Shown piece after piece: positions 19,063 to 25,934 of a DNA stretch of 25,934 nt. Below the pieces are notes generated by a model. It worked only from the letters and a program-made list of their open reading frames with translations. It was not told the origin of the DNA and did no database searches. The position numbers and the translations under genes are program-made. How positions within the stretch are numbered: the stretch's first letter is position 1; each line of letters starts with the position of its first letter. Source of the stretch: an uncultured Planctomycetia bacterium (GTDB lineage: Bacteria > Planctomycetota > UBA1135 > GCA-002686595); the NCBI GenBank assembly GCA_938003765.1, contig CALKYE010000098.1, forward strand, positions 1 through 25,934, written 5' to 3'.

Positions 19063-20979
19063 ATGAACAGCAGCCTGATGATCTCACTCAAGTCGATGAT
19101 GTTCCTCGTCGCGGCCTCACTTGGAGCTTCCGGTCCAACGAGCGCCGCCCCCACTCAGTCAGCGCAGGGACCTGGCCCGGATTTCCACGCCTACAACCGC
19201 TTCGCCGTTCAAGGCATCCGCAACGACGGGACTCCGTTGGTCGCAGATCTGAACAACCAAGCCAACGGCGGCTTGCGACTCGCCAACGTCGACCACGCGG
19301 CGAGCCTGCGCTTCGCCGTCTCGTCGCGCTTCGACGAAGACCGCGACGCCGACGCCGTGTGGCTGTACTGCCAACGCGTTGGGAATCCCGGCGCGGTCAG
19401 CGTGTCGCTGCAGACCGACGACGACGGCGCGCCCAGCGGGTCGATTCTGGGCCGCGGGAGCATGGCCCTTCCCAACCTCGCGGCGCAGTGGTTCAGAGTT
19501 CCCCTCAACGCGCGCGCGCAGCTCTTGCGCAACGCGGTCTATCACATCGTGCTCGAGCCGACCGATGACTCGTTCGACGACGACAACTACGTCGTGGTTT
19601 GGACCACGCGGGGCCGTTTCCCGGCGCCTTTCGAACCGTACGACGCCTACAAGCACGACAACTCGATCGAGAGCCCGTACAGCGCGGCGCAGGCGGTGAT
19701 GCGCGACGTCGACGACGGCAACGGCTTCCTGATCTGGCAGGGCGGCAATCGCGCTCACGCTCCGATCTTCGCGGTCGAGCACTCCCACGAGGAGGCGATC
19801 GGCGTCGACCCCGGCCTGATCGGCCAGCCCTACAACCAGCACCTGGAACGCACGGTGGCGGGACAGACGGTCTTCGGACAGGCGCTCATCGTTCCCGACG
19901 GCGTCGAGTTCAGCGCCAACTTCATCTCCATCTTCACGGGAGCTGCCGGCGATCCCGTGAACCACGGCAGCGAGCCTCAGCCGTGCGGCGACCTGCTCGT
20001 GCAGATCTACCACGACAACGGCGGCTCCTACACGAAGCTCGGCTGCGCGCCGCTGCTCTCCGGCAACGACAGCACGGGCAGCGAGTGCGGCGGCACGTAC
20101 CGCGCGCGCGCGCACTGGTGCGGGGCCTACATCGACGACGGCGCCGGTGCTCCGATCACGTTCGTCGGCGGTGAGACGTACTACATCGTGCTCTGCTCCC
20201 CGCGTTCGGCTCTCGCTGGCTCGCCGTGCTCGGACGATCCGGCCTGCGGACCTCAGTCCAACGACGACTGGGACGGCTGGCGGATGCTCGCGACGCGGAG
20301 CACGTTGGACACCGAGAGCGTGACCCAGGCGACGGTCTTCGCCGACGACGACCTGCCGACCTACCTCAGCGTCGACTCCTTCGCCGTGACCGGTCAGTTG
20401 ACCAGCGCCGGCGGCGACTGCAGCAGCGCCCAACTGGCCGCGAACAGCGTCGCGCCGCTCGACGGTCTGTTCACCGCCGACATGGCGTTTCAGCTTGCCC
20501 ATGTCGTGAACGGGGTCGGCGCGCCCATCCAGCGCCCGGTCGCGATGTTCGACGAGAGCGGTGTGTCGTCGCCGATCTCGATGAACGGACGAACGGCCCA
20601 GGCCGGCCAGCCTGTGACGTTCGCCGTGGTCAATCGCAACATCGGCGTGACGGCGCCTGCGGGCGAGCTCTACGGCCGGCTCTTCGTCAACGGCAGCTCG
20701 ACCCCCGCCGACGAGCGACTGTTCCGCATCGACGGGTCGAATCCGAACTGCGCGCTGGCGAACTGCGACATCCCGCCGAACAGCGATTGCCACGGCGAGT
20801 GGGATTCGACGCTGTTGTGCTGCAGCCCCGACTCCGTGGAGCTCGTGTTCACGATGCCCACGCCCACGCCGCCGCAAGCACTTCCTTTGGTGCGCGTCGT
20901 CGTCGAGTTGGGCCGCGTCAACAACGGCGTGTACACGCCGGACGACCGGATCCCCTACGAGGTTCGCACCGCGCCCTGA
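19063..20979 (+). CDS. Secreted protein of unknown function, cysteine-containing beta-sandwich type
   Basis: The product is 638 residues. ATG at 19063 is preceded by GGAG seven bases upstream, and a signal peptide follows at once (hydrophobic MMFLVAASLGA, probable cleavage near TSAA). The longer open frame upstream runs antisense through the neighbouring glycosyltransferase gene and is not part of it. The mature protein contains two segments resembling the beta-sandwich modules of exported proteins (around ADAVWLYCQRVGNPGAVSVS and around GDLLVQIYHDNGGSYTKLGC, each followed by a YHIVLEP or YYIVLCSP strand). A C-terminal domain has clustered cysteines (NPNCALANCDIPPNSDC, then LCC). There are 14 cysteines in all, fitting disulfides outside the cytoplasm. 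I see no enzyme motif, membrane anchor or sorting signal at the C-terminus. Function unknown. Confidence 0.82.
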   Translation: MNSSLMISLKSMMFLVAASLGASGPTSAAPTQSAQGPGPDFHAYNRFAVQGIRNDGTPLVADLNNQANGGLRLANVDHAASLRFAVSSRFDEDRDADAVWLYCQRVGNPGAVSVSLQTDDDGAPSGSILGRGSMALPNLAAQWFRVPLNARAQLLRNAVYHIVLEPTDDSFDDDNYVVVWTTRGRFPAPFEPYDAYKHDNSIESPYSAAQAVMRDVDDGNGFLIWQGGNRAHAPIFAVEHSHEEAIGVDPGLIGQPYNQHLERTVAGQTVFGQALIVPDGVEFSANFISIFTGAAGDPVNHGSEPQPCGDLLVQIYHDNGGSYTKLGCAPLLSGNDSTGSECGGTYRARAHWCGAYIDDGAGAPITFVGGETYYIVLCSPRSALAGSPCSDDPACGPQSNDDWDGWRMLATRSTLDTESVTQATVFADDDLPTYLSVDSFAVTGQLTSAGGDCSSAQLAANSVAPLDGLFTADMAFQLAHVVNGVGAPIQRPVAMFDESGVSSPISMNGRTAQAGQPVTFAVVNRNIGVTAPAGELYGRLFVNGSSTPADERLFRIDGSNPNCALANCDIPPNSDCHGEWDSTLLCCSPDSVELVFTMPTPTPPQALPLVRVVVELGRVNNGVYTPDDRIPYEVRTAP

Positions 20980-21002
20980 GTTCTCTGAGTTCCCTGAGCT
21001 CC
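20976..21002. repeat. Three 9-bp tandem repeats over the stop codon
   Basis: ctgagttct, ctgagttcc and ctgagctcc follow one another. The first contains the stop codon of the secreted-protein gene. They lead straight into the hairpin at 21000-21036. Confidence 0.45.
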
Positions 21003-21036
21003 ACGCGCGCCAGCCGCCTCGGCGCTCGCGCGTGGA
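21000..21036. terminator. Candidate bidirectional terminator hairpin
   Basis: tccacgcgcg (21000-21009) pairs perfectly with cgcgcgtgga (21027-21036), a 10-bp stem with a 17-base loop. It lies between the convergent stops of the secreted-protein gene and the TonB-dependent receptor gene. No T-run follows on either side. Confidence 0.5.
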
Positions 21037-21082
21037 ACTGACTGATGCGTGCTCGACGGCGCGCGGCGCTCAGCGCTGGTCT

Positions 21083-23131
21083 TCAGCGCGAGAGTCGCGC
21101 GCCGATCGTCACACGCAAGCCGTCCTGCTCGAGCGTGTCCTGGACCAGGTCGACTCCCACCGGGTCCGCGTAGGACACGTCGAACAGGTTCATCGCGCGC
21201 GCATAGAGCTCGAGACCGGGCAGCAGGTCCGGCGCGCGCACGACCAGGTTGGTGAGCACGTACGACGACGCTTCGCCGCCGGTCACCGTCGGTCGCGATC
21301 CCACGTGGATGAGCTCGACGCCCGCGCGCAGGCGCGGCGTGAACACGGGCGACTCCCACACGAGCTGCGAGAGCTGACGCGGCGCGTTGGGCAACCGCGC
21401 GCCAGTGCGCTCGTCGACGACGTCCTGGTAGCTGTGCGAGAGCCTCAGGCGAGTTCCGCCTTCCCAGCGCCGCACCAGCTCCAGCTCGACGCCGTCCGCC
21501 TGACTCGCGTCGGCGTTGTCGAAGGCCTGCGTGCCGCCCGCCGCCGGTCCGAGCACGATCATGTCGTCGAGCTCGTTGTGGAACACGCCGAGCGAGGCCT
21601 CGAGGTTGGTCTCGAAGGAGACCGAGACGATGGCCTCGAGTGTTCGGATGCGCTCGGGCGAGAGGTCCTCGTTGCCGGTCTGCGTCACGCCGTCCGAGTA
21701 GTACAGCTCGTACTCCGACGGCGCTCGATACGCCTCGCCGTACAGCAGCTTGAGCCGCGCGTGCTCACCGACGCGGCGTTGAAGCGCGAGACGCGGCGTC
21801 AGCAGGCCTCCGAACCACTGGTAGTGGTCGAAGCGCAGTCCCGCCAGCAGCGTGGTCGAGTCGTCGAGCGCAACCTCGTCCTGCGCGAAGACGCCGCCGT
21901 TCACGTTGTCGCGCTGGTCGTTCAACGCGACGCCGTAGACGTTGTCCTGGTTGAGCTGATTGGCGTCGAAGTTGAAGCGCACCTCGCCGCCGTACGTCAG
22001 CCGATCGTTCCACGCTCCATCCATCGCGTGCAGCGCTTCGAAGCTCAGCGTCCGCCCGACGGCGCGGTCGCGGAACACCAGGTCGGGAGGTCCGCCATTG
22101 GCGGTGTCGTCGTAGATGTAGCGGCCGCGGTAGTCGTACTCGTCGTAGCGCAGGTTCGCCTGGGTCGCGCTCCCGTCGTCGCGCGTGCGAGTCCAGCCGA
22201 GGTCGAAGTAGCCCTGCACGTCGATCGTGCGGTTGCGATCGGTCTCGAACACCGTTCCGTACGAGGCGGTCGGCAGCCCCTTGTCGCGCCACGCGACGCC
22301 CGCTGCGAGGGACCACTCACCCTTGTCCCAACGCGCCTGGACCTGCTGCGATCGCTCGTAGTCGTTGTGCCGTGCGAGGCCGCCCCACGGGCCGCTCGCG
22401 AACTCGTCGTAGAAGATCGTCGCGCCCTGGCTGGCGTAAGTGCGCGCCGAGACGATCAGCTCGCTGCCGTCCTCGAACGCTGCGCTCCAGCGCGCGCGAC
22501 CCAGGTACGTGCCCCACTCGCCGACTTCCGCATCGAGCGCCACCCCCGGCTCGACTCCGCCCTTGCGCGTGACGAGGTTGATGACGGCGAAGAAGGCGTT
22601 GCTGCCGTAGATGCTCGATCCCGGACCGCGGATGACCTCGATGCGCTCGAGCGTGGTGATGTCCACAGGCGACTCGAAGCCCAGGTTGAGCCCGCCGTAC
22701 ACGCCGTAGTTCAAGCGGTGGCCGTCGACGAGCAACAGCACGCGCGAGTTGTAGTCGCCCGGCGCATAGAAGCCGCGCACTCCGAGGTAGGAGTAGTTGC
22801 GGTCGTACGTGACGTGCAGGCTCGGCACGCTGCGCAGCGCCTCGGCCAGCGTGCGATAGCCGTGGTCGCGAATCTGCCGCGCCGTGAGGACGGTGACCGC
22901 CGAGGGCGCCTCTTCGCGCAACTGGCTGTGACGTGTCGCGCCGACCACCTCCTCGACTTCGAGCTGCATCAGCTCGCTGAGGTCGAGCTCGGCGAGTTGG
23001 TCCTGCGATGCGTCGGGCGTCAGCTCGACCTGCGGCCTGGAGTGCGCGATCGAAACGAGCACCGACGACAGCGCTCCGACCGCGAGCGCCCGCCGGGAAG
23101 GCGCCGTCCAAAGCAGCACAGAGGAGCTCAC
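21083..23131 (-). CDS. TonB-dependent outer-membrane receptor
   Basis: The product is 682 residues from a GTG at 23131; AGGG eight bases upstream is a weak ribosome site. A signal-peptide-like N-terminus is followed by ELDLSELMQLEVEEVVGATR (48-67), a lead segment common to this receptor group that may hold the TonB contact. The plug domain covers about 73-190, with SAVTVLTARQIRDHGYRTLAEAL, VLLLVDGHRLN, IEVIRGPGSSIYGSNAF and FAVINLVTRKGG. The remaining residues alternate in the manner of a 22-strand barrel (for example LAGLRFDHYQWFGG, KLLYGEAYRAPSEYELYY). The substrate (iron chelate, cobalamin, copper or glycan) cannot be assigned. No tonB, exbB, exbD or inner-membrane transporter is adjacent, and I see no cobalamin riboswitch in the upstream 131 bases. 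Confidence 0.93.
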   Translation of the reverse strand: MSSSVLLWTAPSRRALAVGALSSVLVSIAHSRPQVELTPDASQDQLAELDLSELMQLEVEEVVGATRHSQLREEAPSAVTVLTARQIRDHGYRTLAEALRSVPSLHVTYDRNYSYLGVRGFYAPGDYNSRVLLLVDGHRLNYGVYGGLNLGFESPVDITTLERIEVIRGPGSSIYGSNAFFAVINLVTRKGGVEPGVALDAEVGEWGTYLGRARWSAAFEDGSELIVSARTYASQGATIFYDEFASGPWGGLARHNDYERSQQVQARWDKGEWSLAAGVAWRDKGLPTASYGTVFETDRNRTIDVQGYFDLGWTRTRDDGSATQANLRYDEYDYRGRYIYDDTANGGPPDLVFRDRAVGRTLSFEALHAMDGAWNDRLTYGGEVRFNFDANQLNQDNVYGVALNDQRDNVNGGVFAQDEVALDDSTTLLAGLRFDHYQWFGGLLTPRLALQRRVGEHARLKLLYGEAYRAPSEYELYYSDGVTQTGNEDLSPERIRTLEAIVSVSFETNLEASLGVFHNELDDMIVLGPAAGGTQAFDNADASQADGVELELVRRWEGGTRLRLSHSYQDVVDERTGARLPNAPRQLSQLVWESPVFTPRLRAGVELIHVGSRPTVTGGEASSYVLTNLVVRAPDLLPGLELYARAMNLFDVSYADPVGVDLVQDTLEQDGLRVTIGARLSR

Positions 23132-23250
23132 GGTGATGGCCCTGGATCGGCGCTCGCCGCCGTCCGCTGGAGGCGCGCGGGAGGCGCGAGCCAGAAATGA
23201 AAACTCCCAGCCCGCCGAATCGCGCGCGCCGGCGCTCCCGGTCGATTCCG

Positions 23251-23256
23251 TAGCAT
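23251..23256 (+). promoter_or_regulatory. Possible -10 box giving a leaderless GT4 transcript
   Basis: TAGCAT ends six bases before the ATG at 23263, so transcription would begin at or next to the start codon. No Shine-Dalgarno is present. A clear -35 hexamer is not visible. Confidence 0.3.
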
Positions 23257-23262
23257 CGCCCT

Positions 23263-24612
23263 ATGCGCATCCTGCAGGTGTCCCACGGCTATCCGCCGGA
23301 CCAGATGGCCGGGGCCGAGGTCTACACGTGGAGCGTGGCGACCGAGCAGGCGCGCCGCGGGCACGAAGTGCACGTGCTCGCCCCGGGCAAGCGGGCGGGC
23401 CACCCCGAACACGCGCTGATCGAAGAGCAGCTCGACGGCGTGCGCGTGCACCGCCTGAACCAGAACTTCCTGGGCATCGATCGGCTCGAGAAGACCTACA
23501 CCGATCCGCAGGTCGACGAGGTCTTCGCCGCGCTGCTCGCGCGCCTCGCACCGGACGTCGTGCACGTGCAGCACACGATCGGCGTGTCGGCGGGCGTGCT
23601 GCGCGTCGCCGAGCGCGCGGGCGTGCGTCTCGTCATGACGCTGCACGACTTCTGGGCGCACTGCCCGCGCGGGCAGCGCATGACGCCGCGGCTGCACCTG
23701 TGCGAGCAGGTCGAGCCTTGGCGCTGCGCGTTGTGCGTGGGCCGCAAGCGCGCGGCGTACTTCGTGCGCTGGCTGGGCGAGTACCCCAAGGGCGCCGTGC
23801 GCGAGAGTCGCGGCCGTAGCGCTGCGTCGAAGGCGCTCGCCTTCGCGCCGAGCCTCGTGCGCTACCTCGCCAGCGAGACCTGGACCGCGCCGATCGCGCG
23901 CCGCAACGCGCACATGCTCGACGCGCTGCTCGCCGCGGACGTGCTGCTCTCGCCTTCGAACTTCCTGACCGAGCGCTACGTCGAGCAGGGCGTGCCGCGC
24001 GAGCGCATCGTGTTCAGCGAGTACGGCATGAACGACGCGCCGTTTCGAGCGCTCGCGCCGCGGGCTCCGCGCGATCCGGCGCTGCGGCCGGTGAGGTTCG
24101 GCTTCACCGGCACGTTGATCCCCAACAAGGGCCCGGACCTGTTGATCGAGGCCTTCCAGTCGCTGCCGGTCGGCGCGGCGACGCTCGACATCTTCGGCGC
24201 GGCCAGCGGGCCCACGGCGGCGAAGTACGAGGCCGAGCTGCGCGCGCTCAACCGCCACCCGGGCGTTCAGTTCCGCGGACGCTTCGACAATCGCCGCATC
24301 GCGCAGATCCTGGCCGAGCTCGACGTCGTGGTCGTGCCCAGCCGCTGGTGGGAGAACGCCCCGCTCACGATCCACGAGTCGGTGATGGCGCGCATGCCGC
24401 TGGTCACGGCGGACCACGGCGGCATGCGGGAGTTGAGCGAACGCTTCGGCAACGCGGCGCTGTTCAAGCCCGGCGACGCGGCCGACCTGTCGCGAGCGCT
24501 GCGCCGCTTCCTCGACGAACCGGGGATCTGGAGCGAGTTGCAGCCGCGCCGCGCCGTTCGTTCGGTGTCCGACGACGTCGACGGGCTGCTCGCGGTGTAC
24601 CGGGCTACTTGA
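23263..24612 (+). CDS. GT4-family glycosyltransferase with a cysteine cluster
   Basis: The product is 449 residues from ATG at 23263. It is a GT-B fold retaining glycosyltransferase. The N-terminal domain opens with MRILQVSHGYPP and a Gly-containing loop (MAGAEVYTWSVA). The C-terminal domain has FGFTGTLIPNKGPDLLIEAF and the EX7E motif, E364 and E372 in WENAPLTIHE. Residues 130-160 carry Cys134, Cys147, Cys155 and Cys158 (HDFWAHCPRG, then LCEQVEPWRCALC), an arrangement seen in a GT4 subgroup and likely to bind a metal. It is cytoplasmic or peripheral to the membrane, and a role in polysaccharide or glycolipid assembly is inferred. The gene stands apart from other polysaccharide genes and overlaps the convergent lipoprotein gene by eight bases. 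Confidence 0.93.
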   Translation: MRILQVSHGYPPDQMAGAEVYTWSVATEQARRGHEVHVLAPGKRAGHPEHALIEEQLDGVRVHRLNQNFLGIDRLEKTYTDPQVDEVFAALLARLAPDVVHVQHTIGVSAGVLRVAERAGVRLVMTLHDFWAHCPRGQRMTPRLHLCEQVEPWRCALCVGRKRAAYFVRWLGEYPKGAVRESRGRSAASKALAFAPSLVRYLASETWTAPIARRNAHMLDALLAADVLLSPSNFLTERYVEQGVPRERIVFSEYGMNDAPFRALAPRAPRDPALRPVRFGFTGTLIPNKGPDLLIEAFQSLPVGAATLDIFGAASGPTAAKYEAELRALNRHPGVQFRGRFDNRRIAQILAELDVVVVPSRWWENAPLTIHESVMARMPLVTADHGGMRELSERFGNAALFKPGDAADLSRALRRFLDEPGIWSELQPRRAVRSVSDDVDGLLAVYRAT

Positions 24613-25243
24613 CCAGGAAGTCGTCGAAGCTGGTCAGCGCGTCGGCCTTGGTCCAGAGGCCCACGCCGCCGGCCGAGCGGATCGAGCCGTCGGTGGCCTC
24701 GAGCTGCTTCTCGCCGTCGAGCCAGCAAGTGATCTTGTCGCCGACGTGCTCGACCTCGAGCCGGTGCCACAACCCCTTGGCGATGTCGACGCGCGCGGTG
24801 CCGAGTTGCTTGCGCACGCCGTCCTTGACGACGTAGACGCGGTAGTTCGCCTCGAGCGGGTTGATGCGGCAGACGTAGTAGTTGTTCTCGTCCTGCACGC
24901 GCCACATGGGGCCGCCACCCTGGTCGATGAAGCCGTCGTCGGCCCGCACCGCCACGGCGATGCGCCCGTCGCCGAAGCGCGGCGAGTCGCTCCAGTAGAG
25001 GTTGAAGCGGTCCTCGGACTCGTGGTTCTCCTTGGTGAGCGAGAGCACGTTGGGGGCCGAGATCGCGTGCGAGTCGGCGCGCACTTCCCAGGTCGCGGTC
25101 GGACCGCTGCCCCCGGTGTTGCCGGCGCGCCAGGTGGCGATCATGGGGCCGTCGAAACCGATGGCGCCGGCGGTCGGCTCGACCGAGGAGGTCGAGTTGC
25201 AGCCTGCGAGGAGGGCCAGAACGGCGAGGATGGGGAGCTTCAT
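24605..25243 (-). CDS. Lipoprotein with a LamG/DUF1080-like domain
   Basis: The product is 212 residues. I take the ATG at 25243 because it begins a lipoprotein signal, MKLPILAVLALLAGC, with the lipobox LAGC and Cys15 as the lipidated residue. The longer open frame upstream lacks any such logic. The mature part is a single concanavalin-like beta-sandwich, with strands such as GRIAVAVRADDGFIDQGGG, NNYYVCRINPLEANYRVYVV, LWHRLEVEHVGDKITCWLDG and a closing GGVGLWTKADALTSFDDFLV. This pattern is shared by LamG and DUF1080 (3-keto-disaccharide hydrolase) families, which bind or cleave sugars; I see no way to tell if it is catalytic. No strong ribosome site is found. The stop overlaps the end of the GT4 gene on the other strand. 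Confidence 0.88.
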   Translation of the reverse strand: MKLPILAVLALLAGCNSTSSVEPTAGAIGFDGPMIATWRAGNTGGSGPTATWEVRADSHAISAPNVLSLTKENHESEDRFNLYWSDSPRFGDGRIAVAVRADDGFIDQGGGPMWRVQDENNYYVCRINPLEANYRVYVVKDGVRKQLGTARVDIAKGLWHRLEVEHVGDKITCWLDGEKQLEATDGSIRSAGGVGLWTKADALTSFDDFLVK

Positions 25244-25369
25244 GATGGGCTGAGGGTAGCGCCGGGCTCGCGCTCGACGCGCTACGGAGGACTTCGAAGA
25301 GTTGGGATTCCGCGCTTCGGAGAGGCGCCCGCGGTTGAGTCCCGCGCGCGCGTTGCACACGCTAGCGGC

Positions 25370-25717
25370 ATGAACCCGCTGGTCTACTCCATCCTCCACG
25401 TGGTCTCGGGCTTCGTGCTCGTCGGCTACACCTTCTCCGCCTTCGCCGCGCCCAACGCCGATCGCCGCGGGTTCCACATGATGATGACCGGCATCGCCAG
25501 CCTGGTCATGGTCGTGGCAGGCGTCGGCCTGCTGCACAAGGGCGGCTTCGGCTGGCCGACCTGGGCGCTGGTCAAGATCGGTTGCTGGCTGGTGCTGTCG
25601 GCCATGGCCGGCATCGCATTCCGCGCGCCGAGCCTCAAGCACGTGCTCGCGCTCATCACGATCGCGCTGGTCACGATCGCGGTGTACTGCGCGTACATGA
25701 AGCCCGCGCTGGGCTGA
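25370..25717 (+). CDS. Small four-helix membrane protein
   Basis: The product is 115 residues from ATG at 25370, with four hydrophobic segments at about 6-26, 38-56, 65-83 and 88-108. Size and topology recall SirB-like small integral membrane proteins, but I do not recognise a family with certainty. The conserved-looking feature is the short polar loop APNADRRGFHMM between helices 1 and 2. The longer open frame upstream crosses the lipoprotein gene antisense and is rejected. There is no Shine-Dalgarno; GCTAGC directly before the start leaves room only for a very short leader. The 126 bases between this gene and the divergent lipoprotein gene hold no other gene. Confidence 0.75.
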   Translation: MNPLVYSILHVVSGFVLVGYTFSAFAAPNADRRGFHMMMTGIASLVMVVAGVGLLHKGGFGWPTWALVKIGCWLVLSAMAGIAFRAPSLKHVLALITIALVTIAVYCAYMKPALG

Positions 25718-25805
25718 GAGCTCCGGCGAACGACGCAGCCGCTGCGCGCGAGGACCGACGACCGCGCTGGCCCGCCGTGCGCGCGCGGAGTCGGCGCACA
25801 ATCGA

Positions 25806-25838
25806 CTGAGCCTGTCGGAGCGAGTCCGACAGGCTCAG
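25806..25838. terminator. Strong 14-bp stem hairpin
   Basis: ctgagcctgtcgga (25806-25819) pairs perfectly with tccgacaggctcag (25825-25838) around the loop gcgag. It lies 88 bases after the membrane-protein stop. Only three T bases follow (gcgttt), so it is either a terminator without a long U-tract or a dispersed palindromic element. Open frames reading through it are artefacts of the palindrome. Confidence 0.65.
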
Positions 25839-25934
25839 CGCGTTTGGCGGCGTGCGCGCCGCGCCTCGGGGCGCGCTAGGAGTCCGTTGAAGAAGTGCTT
25901 CGAGGGCGATTCCGACCCAGGTGCGTCGCAGCAA
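25839..25934. other. Right-edge sequence, no gene; possible end of a repeated element
   Basis: No credible coding sequence is seen. The stretch ctaggagtccgttgaaga, starting at 25876, resembles sequences I associate with insertion-sequence or dispersed-repeat boundaries in high-GC bacteria. This is a recollection of style, not a match made here, and the element if any would continue beyond the window. Confidence 0.2.

Noticed and set aside
23132..23262. Cobalamin riboswitch upstream of the TonB-dependent receptor
   Set aside because: The conserved B12-box words are absent; only short GC stems are seen.
25671..25934. Open frame at the right edge, minus strand
   Set aside because: It reads through the 14-bp palindrome and is Arg/Ala-rich; no ribosome site or domain is visible.

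Overview
The window is high-GC DNA of about 70% by eye. It has many GTG and TTG starts, and many genes lack a clear Shine-Dalgarno site. Long membrane-anchored proteins built from carboxypeptidase-regulatory-like (CRL) modules, a sigma factor fused to such modules, and a Ser/Thr kinase with a short helical N-terminal segment point to a member of Planctomycetota. This is inference from gene style; there is no rRNA or other phylogenetic marker here. I see no tRNA, rRNA, CRISPR array, phage or complete insertion sequence.

Layout. 1-4511: two tandem minus-strand genes for N-terminally anchored CRL proteins. The left one is cut by the window edge and starts with GTG. 4841-6118: MgtE-type magnesium transporter. 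6152-10646: a divergent signalling pair, an FHA-GAF-class III cyclase protein (minus) and a membrane-spanning Ser/Thr kinase (plus). 10660-13618: a minus-strand pntAA-pntAB-pntB operon for proton-translocating NAD(P) transhydrogenase. 13732-16200: divergent from it, a single protein joining an ECF-type sigma factor, one membrane segment and CRL modules. 16287-18684: a DUF1801/YdeI-like protein and a GT-C type membrane glycosyltransferase, both minus. 19063-20979: a secreted protein of unknown function with 14 cysteines. 21083-23131: a TonB-dependent receptor (minus). 23263-24612: a GT4 glycosyltransferase, possibly leaderless. 24605-25243: a lipoprotein with a LamG/DUF1080-like domain (minus), overlapping the GT4 gene at its 3' end. 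25370-25717: a small four-helix membrane protein, then a strong hairpin and an edge sequence that may belong to a dispersed repeat.

How the genes relate. Only pntAA-AB-B is a clear functional operon. The kinase and cyclase plausibly belong to one phospho-threonine/cyclic nucleotide signalling unit. The most unusual gene is the sigma-membrane-CRL fusion, whose C-terminal half resembles the module type of the two proteins at the left edge. This suggests, without proof, a membrane-tethered transcription factor that senses or belongs to the same cell-surface system. Most other genes are single housekeeping or envelope genes arranged in divergent and convergent pairs.
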